Shown here: positions 1 through 10,466 of the stretch, piece after piece
How the letters are laid out: every line of letters starts with the position of its first letter
Numbering within the stretch: the first letter of the stretch is position 1
Origin: Proales similis
Lineage: Eukaryota; Rotifera; Eurotatoria; Ploima; Proalidae
DNA: 64,000 nt
Assembly: GCA_019059635.1 (NCBI GenBank)
Contig: JAGVRJ010000002.1
Location: 2,666,001 to 2,730,000 of the forward strand
Direction: 5' to 3'
Position numbers and translations under genes: made by a program
Notes under the pieces: model-generated
What the model was told of the DNA's origin: nothing
Databases searched by the model: none
What the model saw: the letters and a program-made list of their open reading frames with translations, nothing else

Positions 1-850
1 GGATTAGCTTCTCTATGAACCGTTTTCATAGCCTCATGTGGAATTTATCCTAAAATTTAATAAACGCTTAATTTCATTTCAATTAGGAGCGTTCTGTTTA
101 AAGCCATGCTTGTGTTAACATGGCAACAGGGCGAGGCAACACCTTTGGCATTCGGAAAAACAAAGAGCGACAGAGTGAGAGCGAAAGAGAGAAAGGAAAG
201 AGCTTGAGAAACACCGTCCGGCCAATAGACGAAGGGACATGATTGAAAATGATCAAAAAGAAAAATATTTTATTTTCTCAGGCAAAAGAATAGATCTGAA
301 AAATAAACTCGTTCAAGCTTGTGGTTAGAGCTTGCCTTAGTTGATGCCGTCAGGGCTAGTTCACTCGGCTTAGTTATAAGCAAGCGGGCGCTATTTCACA
401 ATGCATCATTGAAACGAATCCAATTTATCTGAGAGTTTGCCGCCCTCAGGGGCTTCTGCTCTCTATTTTTGTGATTATAAAGCAAACTCGCGCCTCGCTT
501 GCCCATTTCTTCGAGTTAAGTTGGTAAAATAACAACAATACGCAGTCTACTAGACTGCCGAATTCTAATGCGATGCGGCTGATAGAGAAGCCATTCAGGG
601 CGAAATTATTCTTCAATGCCTTTTTAATGGATTGTTACGGGCTTTTCGTTTTTAGTCACTGCAGACTTGCTTCAGTTTTCTTCTAGCTTACTTCTCCGCA
701 CGTTTTACTGTCGAACCAAATGAGACTAAGATCGCATGTACTTGTCCTTCGAAATGCACTTCTTTATTTTTTCTTTATTCTTATAATTTTTAGTTTTTCT
801 TTTTTTTTTTTATCTTAACGAACGGAATAAATTTTGAAGCGAGTGTTTTT
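1..850. other. non-coding flank
   Basis: No coding exon is supported here. The right edge holds the 3' end of the minus-strand gene that stops at 851: on the minus strand AATAAA-type poly(A) signals lie around 770-785, about 70 bases past the stop codon. The rest is AT-rich sequence with short purine-rich runs near 165-205. Confidence 0.5.
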
Positions 851-1549
851 TTAGCATTTGAACGGATTAAACTCAGAATAGTCCAGCGAGTATTCAATGA
901 GTTTAATCCAAGTTTTCGAATCTTCAAACGTGCCGAATATTTTTAGCCGTTCCACTTTGCAATCGCTCAAATTCGCCAAACTAAACTCATGAATCTGATC
1001 GGGATGGAGGCTATTGGCTGAGCAAGTGTGCTCCTGAATGTAATAGCAGTTGGCATCTTCAATCACATTGTTCGCCTCGTCGTACAAGGTCATTGTTAGA
1101 CTAGCAAACTCGAGAGCGGATACTTTAATGCAGAGCTGGTCCGAGTGTATTTTGATTTCACCTGGTCGAGCAGGACTTATAGGCTTAAATCTGAATAGTG
1201 TGTGTTTCACGCTCAAAGGTATGCGGTCCAGTTCAAATCCTCGCCCAACTGGCGCCTTTCTCTTTTCTTGTGCCGGATCTATCTCAAGCGCAGACTCATT
1301 TGCTCTGGTCGATTCTTCTTTTGAAAATCCAGAGTCAAACGAAGAGTCCGGCGATTTAAAGTCACTCAGATCAAGTTTGGCGGGCTCATTGCTGACTATT
1401 GAAACATCCACATGCTCCTCAGTGCCTTCTTCGGCAATTGGATCAGGATGCTGGCTGTCTGGCATAACTGCTTCTTGCTTCTTGTCTTCGGGCACAATTT
1501 GGACCTTGTTCAACATGAAACCTCTGGTCAATCCGAAACAATTTCCCAT
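851..1549 (-). CDS. short kyphoscoliosis-type protein (KY middle beta domain only)
   Basis: Intronless, 232 aa. I use the ATG at 1549, which gives Met-Gly-Asn-Cys-Phe-Gly, a classical N-myristoylation plus palmitoylation start; an in-frame TTG lies one codon upstream. Residues 1-95 are acidic and low complexity. The remaining 135 or so residues align by eye with the middle domain of the 628-aa neighbour (3168..5054): both carry an 'IHEF..(A/K)NLS' segment followed by 'FG.F.D....(I/F)KL.E..L'. The transglutaminase-like core of the family is absent. It is the last of three tandem minus-strand members. Seen: the start motif and the shared domain. Inferred: a membrane-anchored scaffold piece with no peptidase activity. 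It could be a truncated duplicate, but the frame is clean and a poly(A) signal follows. Confidence 0.65.
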   Translation of the reverse strand: MGNCFGLTRGFMLNKVQIVPEDKKQEAVMPDSQHPDPIAEEGTEEHVDVSIVSNEPAKLDLSDFKSPDSSFDSGFSKEESTRANESALEIDPAQEKRKAPVGRGFELDRIPLSVKHTLFRFKPISPARPGEIKIHSDQLCIKVSALEFASLTMTLYDEANNVIEDANCYYIQEHTCSANSLHPDQIHEFSLANLSDCKVERLKIFGTFEDSKTWIKLIEYSLDYSEFNPFKC

Positions 1550-1766
1550 CAAAACAATTAATAGTTAAATGCTAAAAAACGAATACGCTTCGCTTTACTC
1601 GTCGACTTCCACAGCGCCATCAATATTTATGGAGCTCAGCTAGTTTGTGTTTGATTGTCTCTTTGACCATGCTTGGCAACATTGGCAAGCAGCAAGTGGC
1701 GTCCAGACAACTGATTATATGATTGCAGCATTTACAGAAAAGACACTTGCGACAGATTTTATTGGT

Positions 1767-2846
1767 CTATGTTCGACCGGAAAAAGTCACAGAATAATAG
1801 ACACAGGGCACGGGTTTAGAATCAGGTACTGCTCGATTAACGGCATAGATTGCCAGGCGGTAGAAAGGCGACGGATGGCTTTCAGGGTACTTGATGATCA
1901 ATCGCCTCAATTGGTCGTTGAGCTCTCTGACTTGAACGCACCCGGTCAACTGGTTGCCGTTGGAGTCCGAAAGCTGGCCTGTAATGCTGATCGTGCTGTC
2001 TATTTCCAAGTCGATTTCGGGCTGCTCGTCTTGGCTGGCATTAATCTTATAAGTACGCCATTTGGATGTGGTGAAGTTAAACAAAAAGAAGCTCGTCTCA
2101 TAGAATGGGAGCTGTACAAACGAGTCAAAGTCGATACATTCACCGTCCAGTTGTATTCGATGTGAGTAGAACCTGTCGAGAATGATGCAGATCGGCACGA
2201 AAAAGTCGTATGGAAAGAATTCGATCAGTTGACTCGCACTGGCGAGCAGAGAATTTTCTCTGATGTTGATAAACTGCCACTCTCCTTTAATGCGAACGAG
2301 ATTGAGAGAATAAGGTCTAACGAGAGGCCGGCCGTCTCGAGCAATGTCAAATCGATATAAACCAGCCAGAACCCGACACTCGAGTCCCATTTTTTTGGCC
2401 AGCTGATCGTACAATAGAACAAGATTCTGTCGACGATTCAAACTTTGAGTGAGAAGAGGCTCACAGGCCGATTTGTTATTTTCGCCTAGACAGCGTAGAG
2501 CCCAAATGAATATTGTCCACGCCCTCTCAGTCTGATCGGTTGCTTTGATTTTACTTAGAAATTGAATCACTTGTTCTATGTTGTCAAATGTTCGCCACGG
2601 CTGCGAGATAAAGTCAGCAGTGCATTCACTCAAGTACAGGCGGTTAATGAGGCATTTCCATTTGCTGATGTTGGCTTGCTCTGAAGTGATCGGAATTATT
2701 TGGCCTGGGCTAGATCGGGAGCCAAGGCGACGACGATCGCTTCTACTATCGGCCCTATATCCAATACACATCCGAAAGCTGCTCCTTATACCGCCTCCGA
2801 ACCGATTAGACCCGAATGAATGAGGAGCTCCGTTTTTATTTCCCAT
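1767..2846 (-). CDS. kyphoscoliosis/transglutaminase-like protein, catalytic triad missing
   Basis: Intronless, 359 aa, starting Met-Gly-Asn-Lys-Asn-Gly, which fits N-myristoylation. After a basic Ser/Arg-rich leader (to about residue 50), residues 75-215 follow the transglutaminase-like fold of kyphoscoliosis-peptidase proteins: a helix with 'AW.IF.WAL', the segment where the catalytic Cys normally sits, then 'GLECRVLAGLYR' and the strand pair that usually carries His and Asp. None of the triad is there: Asn/Leu stands at the Cys site, Ser-Leu-Asn replaces His-x-x-Asn, and Asn replaces the Asp. The C-terminal third is a beta domain matching the 3'-side domain of the 628-aa paralog. Known: KY-family proteins act at the muscle Z-disc or in cytokinesis and are often pseudo-enzymes. 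Inferred: a membrane-anchored pseudo-peptidase. Confidence 0.7.
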   Translation of the reverse strand: MGNKNGAPHSFGSNRFGGGIRSSFRMCIGYRADSRSDRRRLGSRSSPGQIIPITSEQANISKWKCLINRLYLSECTADFISQPWRTFDNIEQVIQFLSKIKATDQTERAWTIFIWALRCLGENNKSACEPLLTQSLNRRQNLVLLYDQLAKKMGLECRVLAGLYRFDIARDGRPLVRPYSLNLVRIKGEWQFINIRENSLLASASQLIEFFPYDFFVPICIILDRFYSHRIQLDGECIDFDSFVQLPFYETSFFLFNFTTSKWRTYKINASQDEQPEIDLEIDSTISITGQLSDSNGNQLTGCVQVRELNDQLRRLIIKYPESHPSPFYRLAIYAVNRAVPDSKPVPCVYYSVTFSGRT

Positions 2847-3167
2847 TTTTTCAGATTGCGAAACTACGCAAATAGCAAAGAGCTGCTTCTATGCTCGCGT
2901 CTGTTGTGGTAGTTGTCATGACTTATCGATTGTCAGGCCAACTTGTTTCAACCAAAATTTAACTCGCAAGTTCTTTTTTTTACAAAACCAGTCCTTGCTG
3001 ACTTCACGAGGAGCTGAGCAACTTAATTTATTTTTAGTTCAACTCGCTCTTTACCCCATGTCCCTCTGTCTCTCTGACCTTATTCAATTGCTAGCTTGTA
3101 ACTCATAATCACCAACAGCCATTTTTGAGATTAAAAGAGAAAGCAAGGTTTTCGTGTTGTTGCTCTT
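2847..3167. other. spacer between tandem KY-type genes
   Basis: About 320 bases without coding potential, holding the promoter/5' UTR of the 2846 gene and the 3' end of the 5054 gene. A minus-strand AATAAA overlaps the last codons around 3164-3169, so the upstream gene's 3' UTR is very short. A T-run occurs near 2977. Confidence 0.5.
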
Positions 3168-5054
3168 TTATTGCTGCCTTACATTTGATTTAGCCAATGA
3201 GAGGAGCCTTGAGTGGGCCTTGCGTCTGTAGACAAACAGCTGACCTAGTATTCGATTTTGCTCGATGTCGTTTACATGAGTCAGAATGATTCGCACGGTG
3301 TAAAGCCGCTCGGATTCGGGCAGACACAAGCCCACAATCAGTTCGTCCTGGCTTTTTCTGGCCAGTTTCATTTCTTTCTGATTCGGCATGTCAGGCTCAG
3401 TGAAATAAGAGAGGACGGCTCGAAGTGAATACTCGATCGGCGCTTCGAATCTGAGCTTGAGTAAATTGTCTTTGGTCACAATAAACACAGACGTGTGGGA
3501 GAGCAGCTTAACTCGACCTTCATCGAAGCCGACCAGGTACTCGGGCATTTCGGGCATTTTAGATGTACTCGGTCGACGGAGGCGGACAAACTCGCGATGA
3601 TAGGTGACCTTGGTCAAGTCTTTCGTCATCAACGTGTACCGCAGCTCATATTCTTTCTCCTCCTTGGGAAGAAAAACCAGAAGAGCGACCCGGCCTCCGT
3701 TCGCGTCTGTTTGAGTGAAAGCACAGTTATTGAGCACAAGCCCGAGTTCTGGATCTTTAAATTCAATATTGCCGATGAAGGCGTGCTTATCGTCGAAAAA
3801 GTACTCAAACACGATCGGATTAAAGCTGCTCAAAAGCAATCGAGACTCGACGCCTAATTCAACATAATCGACCAACAGTCGCCACGGATAACTCTGCGGC
3901 ACCCAGTTGCGAGAGTCGGTGCCCAGCAAAGTGAACTCGTCCAATTTGAAATTCTGGCGAGTGTCAAGGAATCGACCAAAGAACACTAAATGATAGCTGC
4001 GGTTCATCGACAGATTCTTAATCACAAACTCGTGTATGCATTCGTTGCTGCCATTTTGCGACCGTTCATAGCGATAAAAGTTGAACAGCTCGTTTTCCGG
4101 ATCTGAGGCGAATAAGCGCGCAAACATCTCCACACCTTGAACGGTTCTGAAATTAAATGTCAGAGCCGTGTTGTTTATGCTGATGATTCTTGACACCCTA
4201 TTCAAGCATTCGACTTGACAGAGGGCGCGATGCAAGCTGCTCGACAGCTGCATTGTGTTGAGCGGCTTTTTGGAAAAGTAAGAGACTCGATACAGATCAT
4301 CGGGAATAAGGAAGTAGTGTGGCTGAAAGCAGCGCAGAAGCTTACTTTCGGCTACGACCACAAACGATGCCAGACATGAGTCGACGTAGCCTTTGAGCTG
4401 GTCGTCTAGAACCACATAGTTTAGGTAATGTACGGCATACTCGCGCTTGTCCGAGTCAGCGTAGCAGCCTGTATGAGTTTTAACCATTCGGCAGTCGATT
4501 TGAAACTGCTCACAAGCAGTTTGAAACATGGCGGCGAATTTCTCTGAGCCGAACGCACTGGTCAGACGGTAGTGAATTTTCTTGAGCTCATCTGGATCGG
4601 TTCGAGGCTCTTTGTGTGGCATGTACGTGTAGCGGGGATTGTTGAATTCAAGGTTACGCGCCAGCCATTCGAATATCAGCCAGCACTGTTCCAGTTTAGA
4701 ATCGGTGGGCACTCGGCGAATGTAATAGATCAGCTGGTGAATATTTGATACGCTAAATTTGATTGCGTCCAACTCATCATTTTCAATATTCATGCAATCT
4801 GAGGCCAGCTCCCGCACTTGCTTGTACCACCTGGCCGACTCGTTTGTGTTCAGATTGAACATCATTTTTGCCGAGCTTGGGAATCTATGCGAATGTTTGC
4901 TCTGCTTACCGGATCCTCTCGGTACACCGGCATCTTTCAGAGTGGAAAGGTACGGCGAAGAGGATGAGGGCGCGGAAGACACTGACGAAGAAAAGGAATG
5001 GGAAGCGGGCAACGCCGCGCTTCTCCTCGGGTTCTTTGAAACACAAGAGCCCAT
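3168..5054 (-). CDS. kyphoscoliosis-type transglutaminase-like protein, full-length family member
   Basis: Intronless, 628 aa, the longest of the trio. It starts Met-Gly-Ser-Cys-Val-Ser-Lys, a strong N-myristoyl/palmitoyl motif, then a Ser-rich leader to about residue 60. Residues 75-235 are transglutaminase-like: 'CWLIFEWLARNLEFN' at 124-138, and 'AVHYLNYVVLDD' with His209 and a following Asp225 that match the family His and Asp. The catalytic Cys is not in its usual place: 'FGSEKFAAMF' (168-177) stands where GxCxGxA is expected. Two or three KY-type beta domains follow (about 270-370, 390-500, 510-620). The shorter neighbours at 851 and 1767 look like pieces of this architecture. Inferred: a membrane-tethered scaffold, probably inactive as a peptidase. 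Confidence 0.75.
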   Translation of the reverse strand: MGSCVSKNPRRSAALPASHSFSSSVSSAPSSSSPYLSTLKDAGVPRGSGKQSKHSHRFPSSAKMMFNLNTNESARWYKQVRELASDCMNIENDELDAIKFSVSNIHQLIYYIRRVPTDSKLEQCWLIFEWLARNLEFNNPRYTYMPHKEPRTDPDELKKIHYRLTSAFGSEKFAAMFQTACEQFQIDCRMVKTHTGCYADSDKREYAVHYLNYVVLDDQLKGYVDSCLASFVVVAESKLLRCFQPHYFLIPDDLYRVSYFSKKPLNTMQLSSSLHRALCQVECLNRVSRIISINNTALTFNFRTVQGVEMFARLFASDPENELFNFYRYERSQNGSNECIHEFVIKNLSMNRSYHLVFFGRFLDTRQNFKLDEFTLLGTDSRNWVPQSYPWRLLVDYVELGVESRLLLSSFNPIVFEYFFDDKHAFIGNIEFKDPELGLVLNNCAFTQTDANGGRVALLVFLPKEEKEYELRYTLMTKDLTKVTYHREFVRLRRPSTSKMPEMPEYLVGFDEGRVKLLSHTSVFIVTKDNLLKLRFEAPIEYSLRAVLSYFTEPDMPNQKEMKLARKSQDELIVGLCLPESERLYTVRIILTHVNDIEQNRILGQLFVYRRKAHSRLLSLAKSNVRQQ

Positions 5055-5281
5055 ATGTAGTTAAAGTGCTTAAATTGCGAACAATCTAGTTTAAAGCCGT
5101 TCTGGCAATGAAGTCCAAACTCATCTCCGCATTATCACCCCATTCACTGTGCTAAGCATTCGCCAAATCAACTCTTGCTCGAGATTGATTGAAATTTCGC
5201 CATGGAAGCGTATTCACTTGGCAACAATTTCATTTTCATTTTAAGAATTTATTTCACTTGGCCTCCTTCTAAATAAATTAA

Positions 5282-8124
5282 TCAAGTAATGACTATGCCT
5301 CTGGCCACGCACTTTTCGTTCGACGAATCGACCAGCGACGGCCAAACGTATTGAATAATTCGCTCGTTGGATTTGTTTGACTTTTCAGTTCGAAGATGAA
5401 GCCTTGAGTCAAAACGAGTGCTTGTGTACTCGAGCTGAAACGGAGGCTGGTTGTTGGCCAGCATCCAGCAAATTCTGACCGACTCGTTTATGTACGCGTT
5501 TAGTTGAGCACAGTTCTTAAGCGGATACTCATAAAGTGTCGACCACAGCTGCTCTTTTACTTCCTAGGAAAGGAACACTTGATAAGCGATGGTTCAATTG
5601 CATTCAAACTTGCCACACTTGCCTCGGTTATTTTCTCCAAGTTGAACGTTTGCTTTACACTTGAATACTGAAAAAACGAATTGAGTGCCTCGTCGAGCAT
5701 CTCAATTCCCTTGATTGCAGCTGACTCGGCGCTTTGTGAAGCTCTTGAGGTCATGGAACTCGGCTCAACCGCCTTGTCACATTTCAGAAGGCTCTTCACT
5801 TTTCCTTTGAGCTCTTTGAGATAGATTTTAACGTATCTGAACGCAAGCTGCGAAAAGTGTACGGTCAGTTTTAGGATCAGAGAGTCGCGAGAGTTGATCA
5901 ATTTACTTACAACGACCACGGAGAATAGCAGCTTTGTCTTGAACTCGCCCATTTCTTTTATTTCCTTGATGCCCGAGAGCGCCTCGTGCGCTTCGAATCT
6001 TAGCTTGGAGTTAAGATTTGAAAATTTTTGTATCAAATCGGCAGTGTGCTGTCCACTTGAGTTCAACCAGTTTGGGTTTCGGTCGTACTGGCGAAGTTCT
6101 TTTAGCTGTTCGAGCTCGTTGCACTTTTCCTCGAAACTTAAACATTCGCTTTTAAGGTACTTTTCTGCTCAAAATCCGCCAAGGCTCTCTTACTCGCTCT
6201 GAAGTTTTATTCTATCGGCGTTCAGTCTTTCGATTGTCTCTTGTTTTTCGTGCAGCTCGTTCCTCATTCGATCGAGCTCACTATTGCTATAAGATCGATT
6301 CTCGTCAGCCTTTGGTGTAACCTCGCGCCCATAACTCTCTCGTGCGTGGGTGCCGTCTACCGTTAATGTCCCGTAAGGTTGTTGGCTTCTGTTTATGTTT
6401 GATTGATTTTCAAACTCAGTTCGCTCCGATTGCTCTTGTTCAGGCAGAAGCTCAGCACTTAGCCGCCTTGTGGCTTCGTGCTTCTTACCTAATGGACCGA
6501 ATTTCAGCATTCAAGTGAACTGTGGGGATATGCAGCTGCTTACTATCAACTCGGTAATTTAGTTGAGCACTTGACATGAGAAGATCGTTGGTGACGTTGC
6601 GTTTCATGCCTCGCTTGGATGGCAGAGTGCAGTAGATGTTCGACATGCGATCAGAGCTCATGTCCAAGTCTGCTTGGGCACAAGTTGATGAGTTAAAAAT
6701 CAAATGAGAACGTAGAAAACTTTGATTTGGTTACCGCTTAGGTTGATGAGGTCAATGTTTGATTTTATTTTACGTTGACTAAGCGATTCGTTCACTGGAT
6801 CGATTGAATTTAGCGGAGCCGCAAAGTAGGATGAAGAGGGCGTTTTAGCCGAGAACGAGTATGAGCTCTGCATTTGATCCAGTCGTCTTGAATCTGTTGA
6901 GTTGACCACGTAGAGCTGGTCGAAATAGGAATTGCTTGTTTTCGAATTCAACTGAATCTCTCCGTTTAGCTGGTCGTTGTAGACCAGCAGTGAGTCGGCC
7001 GAGCATTTCCTGCGCCAAATTTGTATGCAGCGCTCAAAGCCGATAGCGTATCGTCTAAACAACGGCTCCAGCGGCTCCAGTGAGCTTAAATGCTTCTCTT
7101 CTCGCTTCAAGTAGGTGAACAAGAGCATCATCTCTTTGTCCAAGTTTATGTTCTCGTTTAATTCAAACAGGTACTGTTGAACGTTTATTTGTTTTAGATG
7201 CGGCTCGATGCTGTTTAGCACTGACTTTTCGAGGTAGAGGCGATTCTTGATAAATTCTTGGCACATCATGTTCGAGTCGACATATTTCTCCTCGGCAGAG
7301 TGCGCCGATTCTGGCTCTGGCTTCACTGAGCTCGATCGCTGGCCTCTTTCCTGACTTCGACTCAGACTCAGACTTGAGCGTCGCGCGGCACTCTTCTTTT
7401 TTCCTCGACCAATTGAACTGTAGCGTTTGTCATGCGAATTGTAAAAGTCAACGGCTTTAAAGACTCGGTCAGATTTCAAACTGTCAATGAACTCGTTCAA
7501 TTTTCCCAATGTCTTCTCACAGCCTTCGGCCGCTCTCATAAGCTCAAGTCTCATTCGCTCACAAGCCTCCAATGTGGCAGCTCGTGTGATTACCATGTAC
7601 TTCTCCAATTTGGTGTTCTTTTCCAACTGAGGCATATCGATCGCCCTCAACTGACGATTGTAGGTTTTCACATCGCTCTCGAATCGCATTAGACTTTTGT
7701 CAATCACAAATTTAAAGTAAAGCAAGCGTGAGTAGAGGCTCGGCTTCACGATCGATATGATTCGAATCACTGTTTCGAACGACTCGAGTAATTTTTGCCC
7801 ATCGATCGGCTCCATGCTCTTCTCGTCGCTTAGCATGCTAAAGTAGGCGACCATTTTGTCGATAAGTCGCTCCGGCTGTAAATATTCGACTGGGAAATTG
7901 TCACGGTCGCTGATGAACATTTTGGTGTAGAGTACTTCAAACAGCTGAATAGTGTAGGGCAGACGCGCCAGGTACATTTTGACTGAGATCTGGGCGATGA
8001 GCTCGCGCACCACGGTGTGACTGAGTCGATTGATGAACAAAACACAGTCGTCATATCGATGCAGATGAAAGAGCTCATTGAGGCGAGTTGCCGCCAGATC
8101 GGCGTCAAGGTTTCGTATACTCAT
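5282..8124 (-). CDS. coiled-coil protein with C-terminal MIEAP (mitochondria-eating) domain
   Basis: Six exons fit with consistent phases: 8124-6735, 6672-6489, 6388-6194, 6148-5911, 5847-5623, 5563-5282 (about 837 aa). The last intron appears to be GC-AG (GCAAGT donor at 5622). The final exons match the MIEAP/SPATA18 C-terminal domain: 'RICWMLANNQPPFQLEY' followed by 'IIQYVWPSLVD' and 'KCVARGIVIT', which correspond to the family's cW..-PPl, yfvWPaL and kG-vvT blocks. The N-terminal 460 residues begin 'RLNELFHLHRYDDCVLFINR' and look helical; I do not recognise them. A coiled coil sits at 'RMRNELHEKQETIERLNADR'. Known: vertebrate SPATA18 takes part in mitochondrial quality control. The different N-terminus makes transfer of that role uncertain. 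A minus-strand AATAAA lies just downstream, near 5247. Confidence 0.7.
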
Positions 8125-9221
8125 GATTGATAAGTGAGACTCTTTCGCTCGGCTAGTGCATAGTGTGCGCCTGCTTTGTGCAAAGCTCGGCTTCTGGTTT
8201 GCTTCCGACCCAAAGAGGTGCTCAGTGGTATCGGCTTATTTTAATTAACTTTGCTTTTATGTTATCTTTGGCTAATTGCTCTCAAGATAAAGATCTGGCC
8301 GAATTAGGAGGAGAGGGAGGAGGCCAACGGTCGGGATGGGCCGAACCAATTAATTTCTAACCTAAGGTTTGATGAAATATGTGGAGCAATTCAGGCAATA
8401 TGAATCCAAGTGAGGGCGCAACATAAGGTAGCACTATCGATTAATGCCAATGCGTTGATGCTCATTACTGCTTGCCCATGCAAATAGAAGCAGCGTTCAC
8501 GTTCAGTAGCCTGACGTTGCCAGTGCGCTTCGAATCGCCGAAAGTCGGCAGGAAGATTAAGGCAGTTACTACCGCTGCCGATGTTGTTTTTTGCTACTGC
8601 TGCCACGGCGGCGGCGGCTGCTGCTGCTATCGCTTTTATTGCCTTGTGCATCTGAGCATATGCACCATTAGCTTATTCATCAGAAAAGAAAAAATAAAGC
8701 AAAAGCGATGGTGGCGCCCAACTCATCACCACCAGCTTAGTGTCTGCGCTTAGTGATTAAATGCGAAATAAATTGTGGCGATCTATTATCCTTTTTGGCC
8801 TTTTTATTATTTCAAGAGGCTGGCAAAAACAACTAGCTGGGCAAACGATGCGTATGCATATAAATCATTGCTCAGCAGCTGCGTTTCGATTCGTTCCAGA
8901 GGCCTCGCTTGAATTCAAAAGCGAAAAATCAGAAATAAAAGGGAAAAAAAGAATGCGGTCGGTTTTAGATATTGATTATTGAATGAATAGAAAATGCGAT
9001 TTCCCAGCACAAAATCAATCGGGGTGATAAATAGACCGAATTTTGCCTAATTTCTACATTCGAGACCATCGAAAATTAACTTTTATTCTTAAGCACAATT
9101 ACAAGAAAAGTTCAATTGATTTCTAATTCAAGTTTAGATTTGATTATGTTTTTGGGTTTAAGCCGATCGCAAAATGGAAATCAAAATCTCATTTTAAATT
9201 GCAACGGCTCTGTGCAAATCT
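8125..9221. other. intergenic region
   Basis: No exon with family resemblance. It holds the 5' flank of the MIEAP-domain gene (8124) and the 3' flank of stomatin (9222). A short GGC/GCT-rich stretch around 8605-8630 encodes only low-complexity Ala/Cys runs in either direction, which I take as non-coding. Confidence 0.45.
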
Positions 9222-10466
9222 TCAAATTCGTGAACGCAACGAGCTCAGAAGCTCAACGGGAATGGGAAACACGATAGTAGAGTTCTTTTCCGCGGAGATT
9301 GTGGTCAATGTTTGTAGATATCTAAGTTGCAGCGCCATCGGACTTTGGTTGATTATGTCCGAAGCTTCTTTGAGCGCCACAGATGCCTTTTGCTCTCCCT
9401 CGGCGGCAATGTACTTGGCTCTTGCTTCACGCATTGCCTCTGCCTCGGCCGCCATCGCTCTCTGCATCTGAACTGGCAATCTCACGTCCTTACTTTAATT
9501 GAAAACGTTCAAGTCATTAAATATTTATATCGCTGTTTGCTTAAGGTCTTACACTTCCAATCGTTCCACTTTAACTCCCCTGGAAAATAGAAATGGCATG
9601 AGAAAGACTATAAATAAGAATCTAAAACTGGTTAGATTTTCTGGAAACTAACCAATCATCAGTGGCCTCATCGAGCAGTTCCTGTAAATAATTTTGGTCA
9701 AGTTGATTGATAATAGAGTTAAATAGAAGGGCCATCTTACTTTCAAGTGGTGCGCGATCGATTCCTTGTCAGAAAGGATTTCTGCCAAAATTGGTTTACT
9801 TTAAAATGAGCTTTGTTTTGACCATTCTCTTGGACCTACCTTGCAAAGTTTTCATTCCCAGAGTGTTTCGAAGCGAGGTGGCGGCGAGTAGTCTGGTCGA
9901 GTATTGCGCATTTGAAACCTGATTCACTGATCGCACTGGATCAAATATACGATAATAGACGACCGCGTCAACTGTGGTTGTGACCGAATCTTTGGTCAAA
10001 ATTTCCTGCGGAGGCACATCGAATGTAATAGTTCTAAGATCGACCACTTGAATGTTGTCAATGCATGGCAATATGAAGAAGAGACCTTTGACGAAAGCGA
10101 TTAATAGCCGCTCGGCGGCACGGATAAATGTGATGCCGTTTACCAGGTCCCTTGGCACCACCGGTGCATCTTCCAAGTCGATAGATTACGGCTCTTTCGT
10201 ACTCCTTCACTATCTATTCGAATGAACAGAAATTTCATGAATTGGGAACAAACACACAATGAACGCGTGATTACCTTGAAAGTAAACAGCAAACTGAAAG
10301 GCATTGTGCAAATGACAAGAATCCAGGATAGGATGATAAGCAGTGTCGAGCAGCAATCATTTCCTGAATCGCTTGAAGGCTCTTCAATTTCTAAAACTTG
10401 ACTGGTTGAATCCATCTTGTCGATAGAAATGGCTGAATCAAGAAAATTACCGTCGCGCTTTGGCAT
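9222..10466 (-). CDS. STOM: stomatin-like band-7/SPFH membrane protein
   Basis: Seven exons with consistent phases: 10466-10275, 10213-10144, 10085-9840, 9781-9741, 9681-9653, one near 9555-9582, and 9492-9222 (291 aa). The N-terminal cytoplasmic segment is followed by one hairpin hydrophobic stretch ('[20 protein letters not shown]'). The band-7 domain is nearly canonical: '[14 protein letters not shown]', '[15 protein letters not shown]', '[20 protein letters not shown]', 'VDAVVYYRI', '[10 protein letters not shown]' and the C-terminal '[19 protein letters not shown]' and '[13 protein letters not shown]'. Known: stomatins oligomerise at the inner face of membranes, bind cholesterol and modulate channels (the MEC-2 group in worms). 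It is probably closest to the STOM/STOML3/MEC-2 clade rather than mitochondrial STOML2, because of the hairpin and the EKNSTIVFP-type end. Confidence 0.92.

Noticed and set aside
1231-1262. tRNA B-box-like string (GTTCAAATCC).
   Set aside because: It lies inside the coding frame of the 232-aa gene and no matching A box or cloverleaf surrounds it.
1550-1552. TTG as start codon of the first KY-type gene, adding one Met.
   Set aside because: The ATG directly after it gives a proper Met-Gly myristoylation start; non-ATG starts are unlikely in animal nuclear genes.
8391-8753. Ala/Cys-rich overlapping frames on both strands.
   Set aside because: Both come from one GGC/GCT repeat; composition is low complexity and no splice sites connect them to neighbours.
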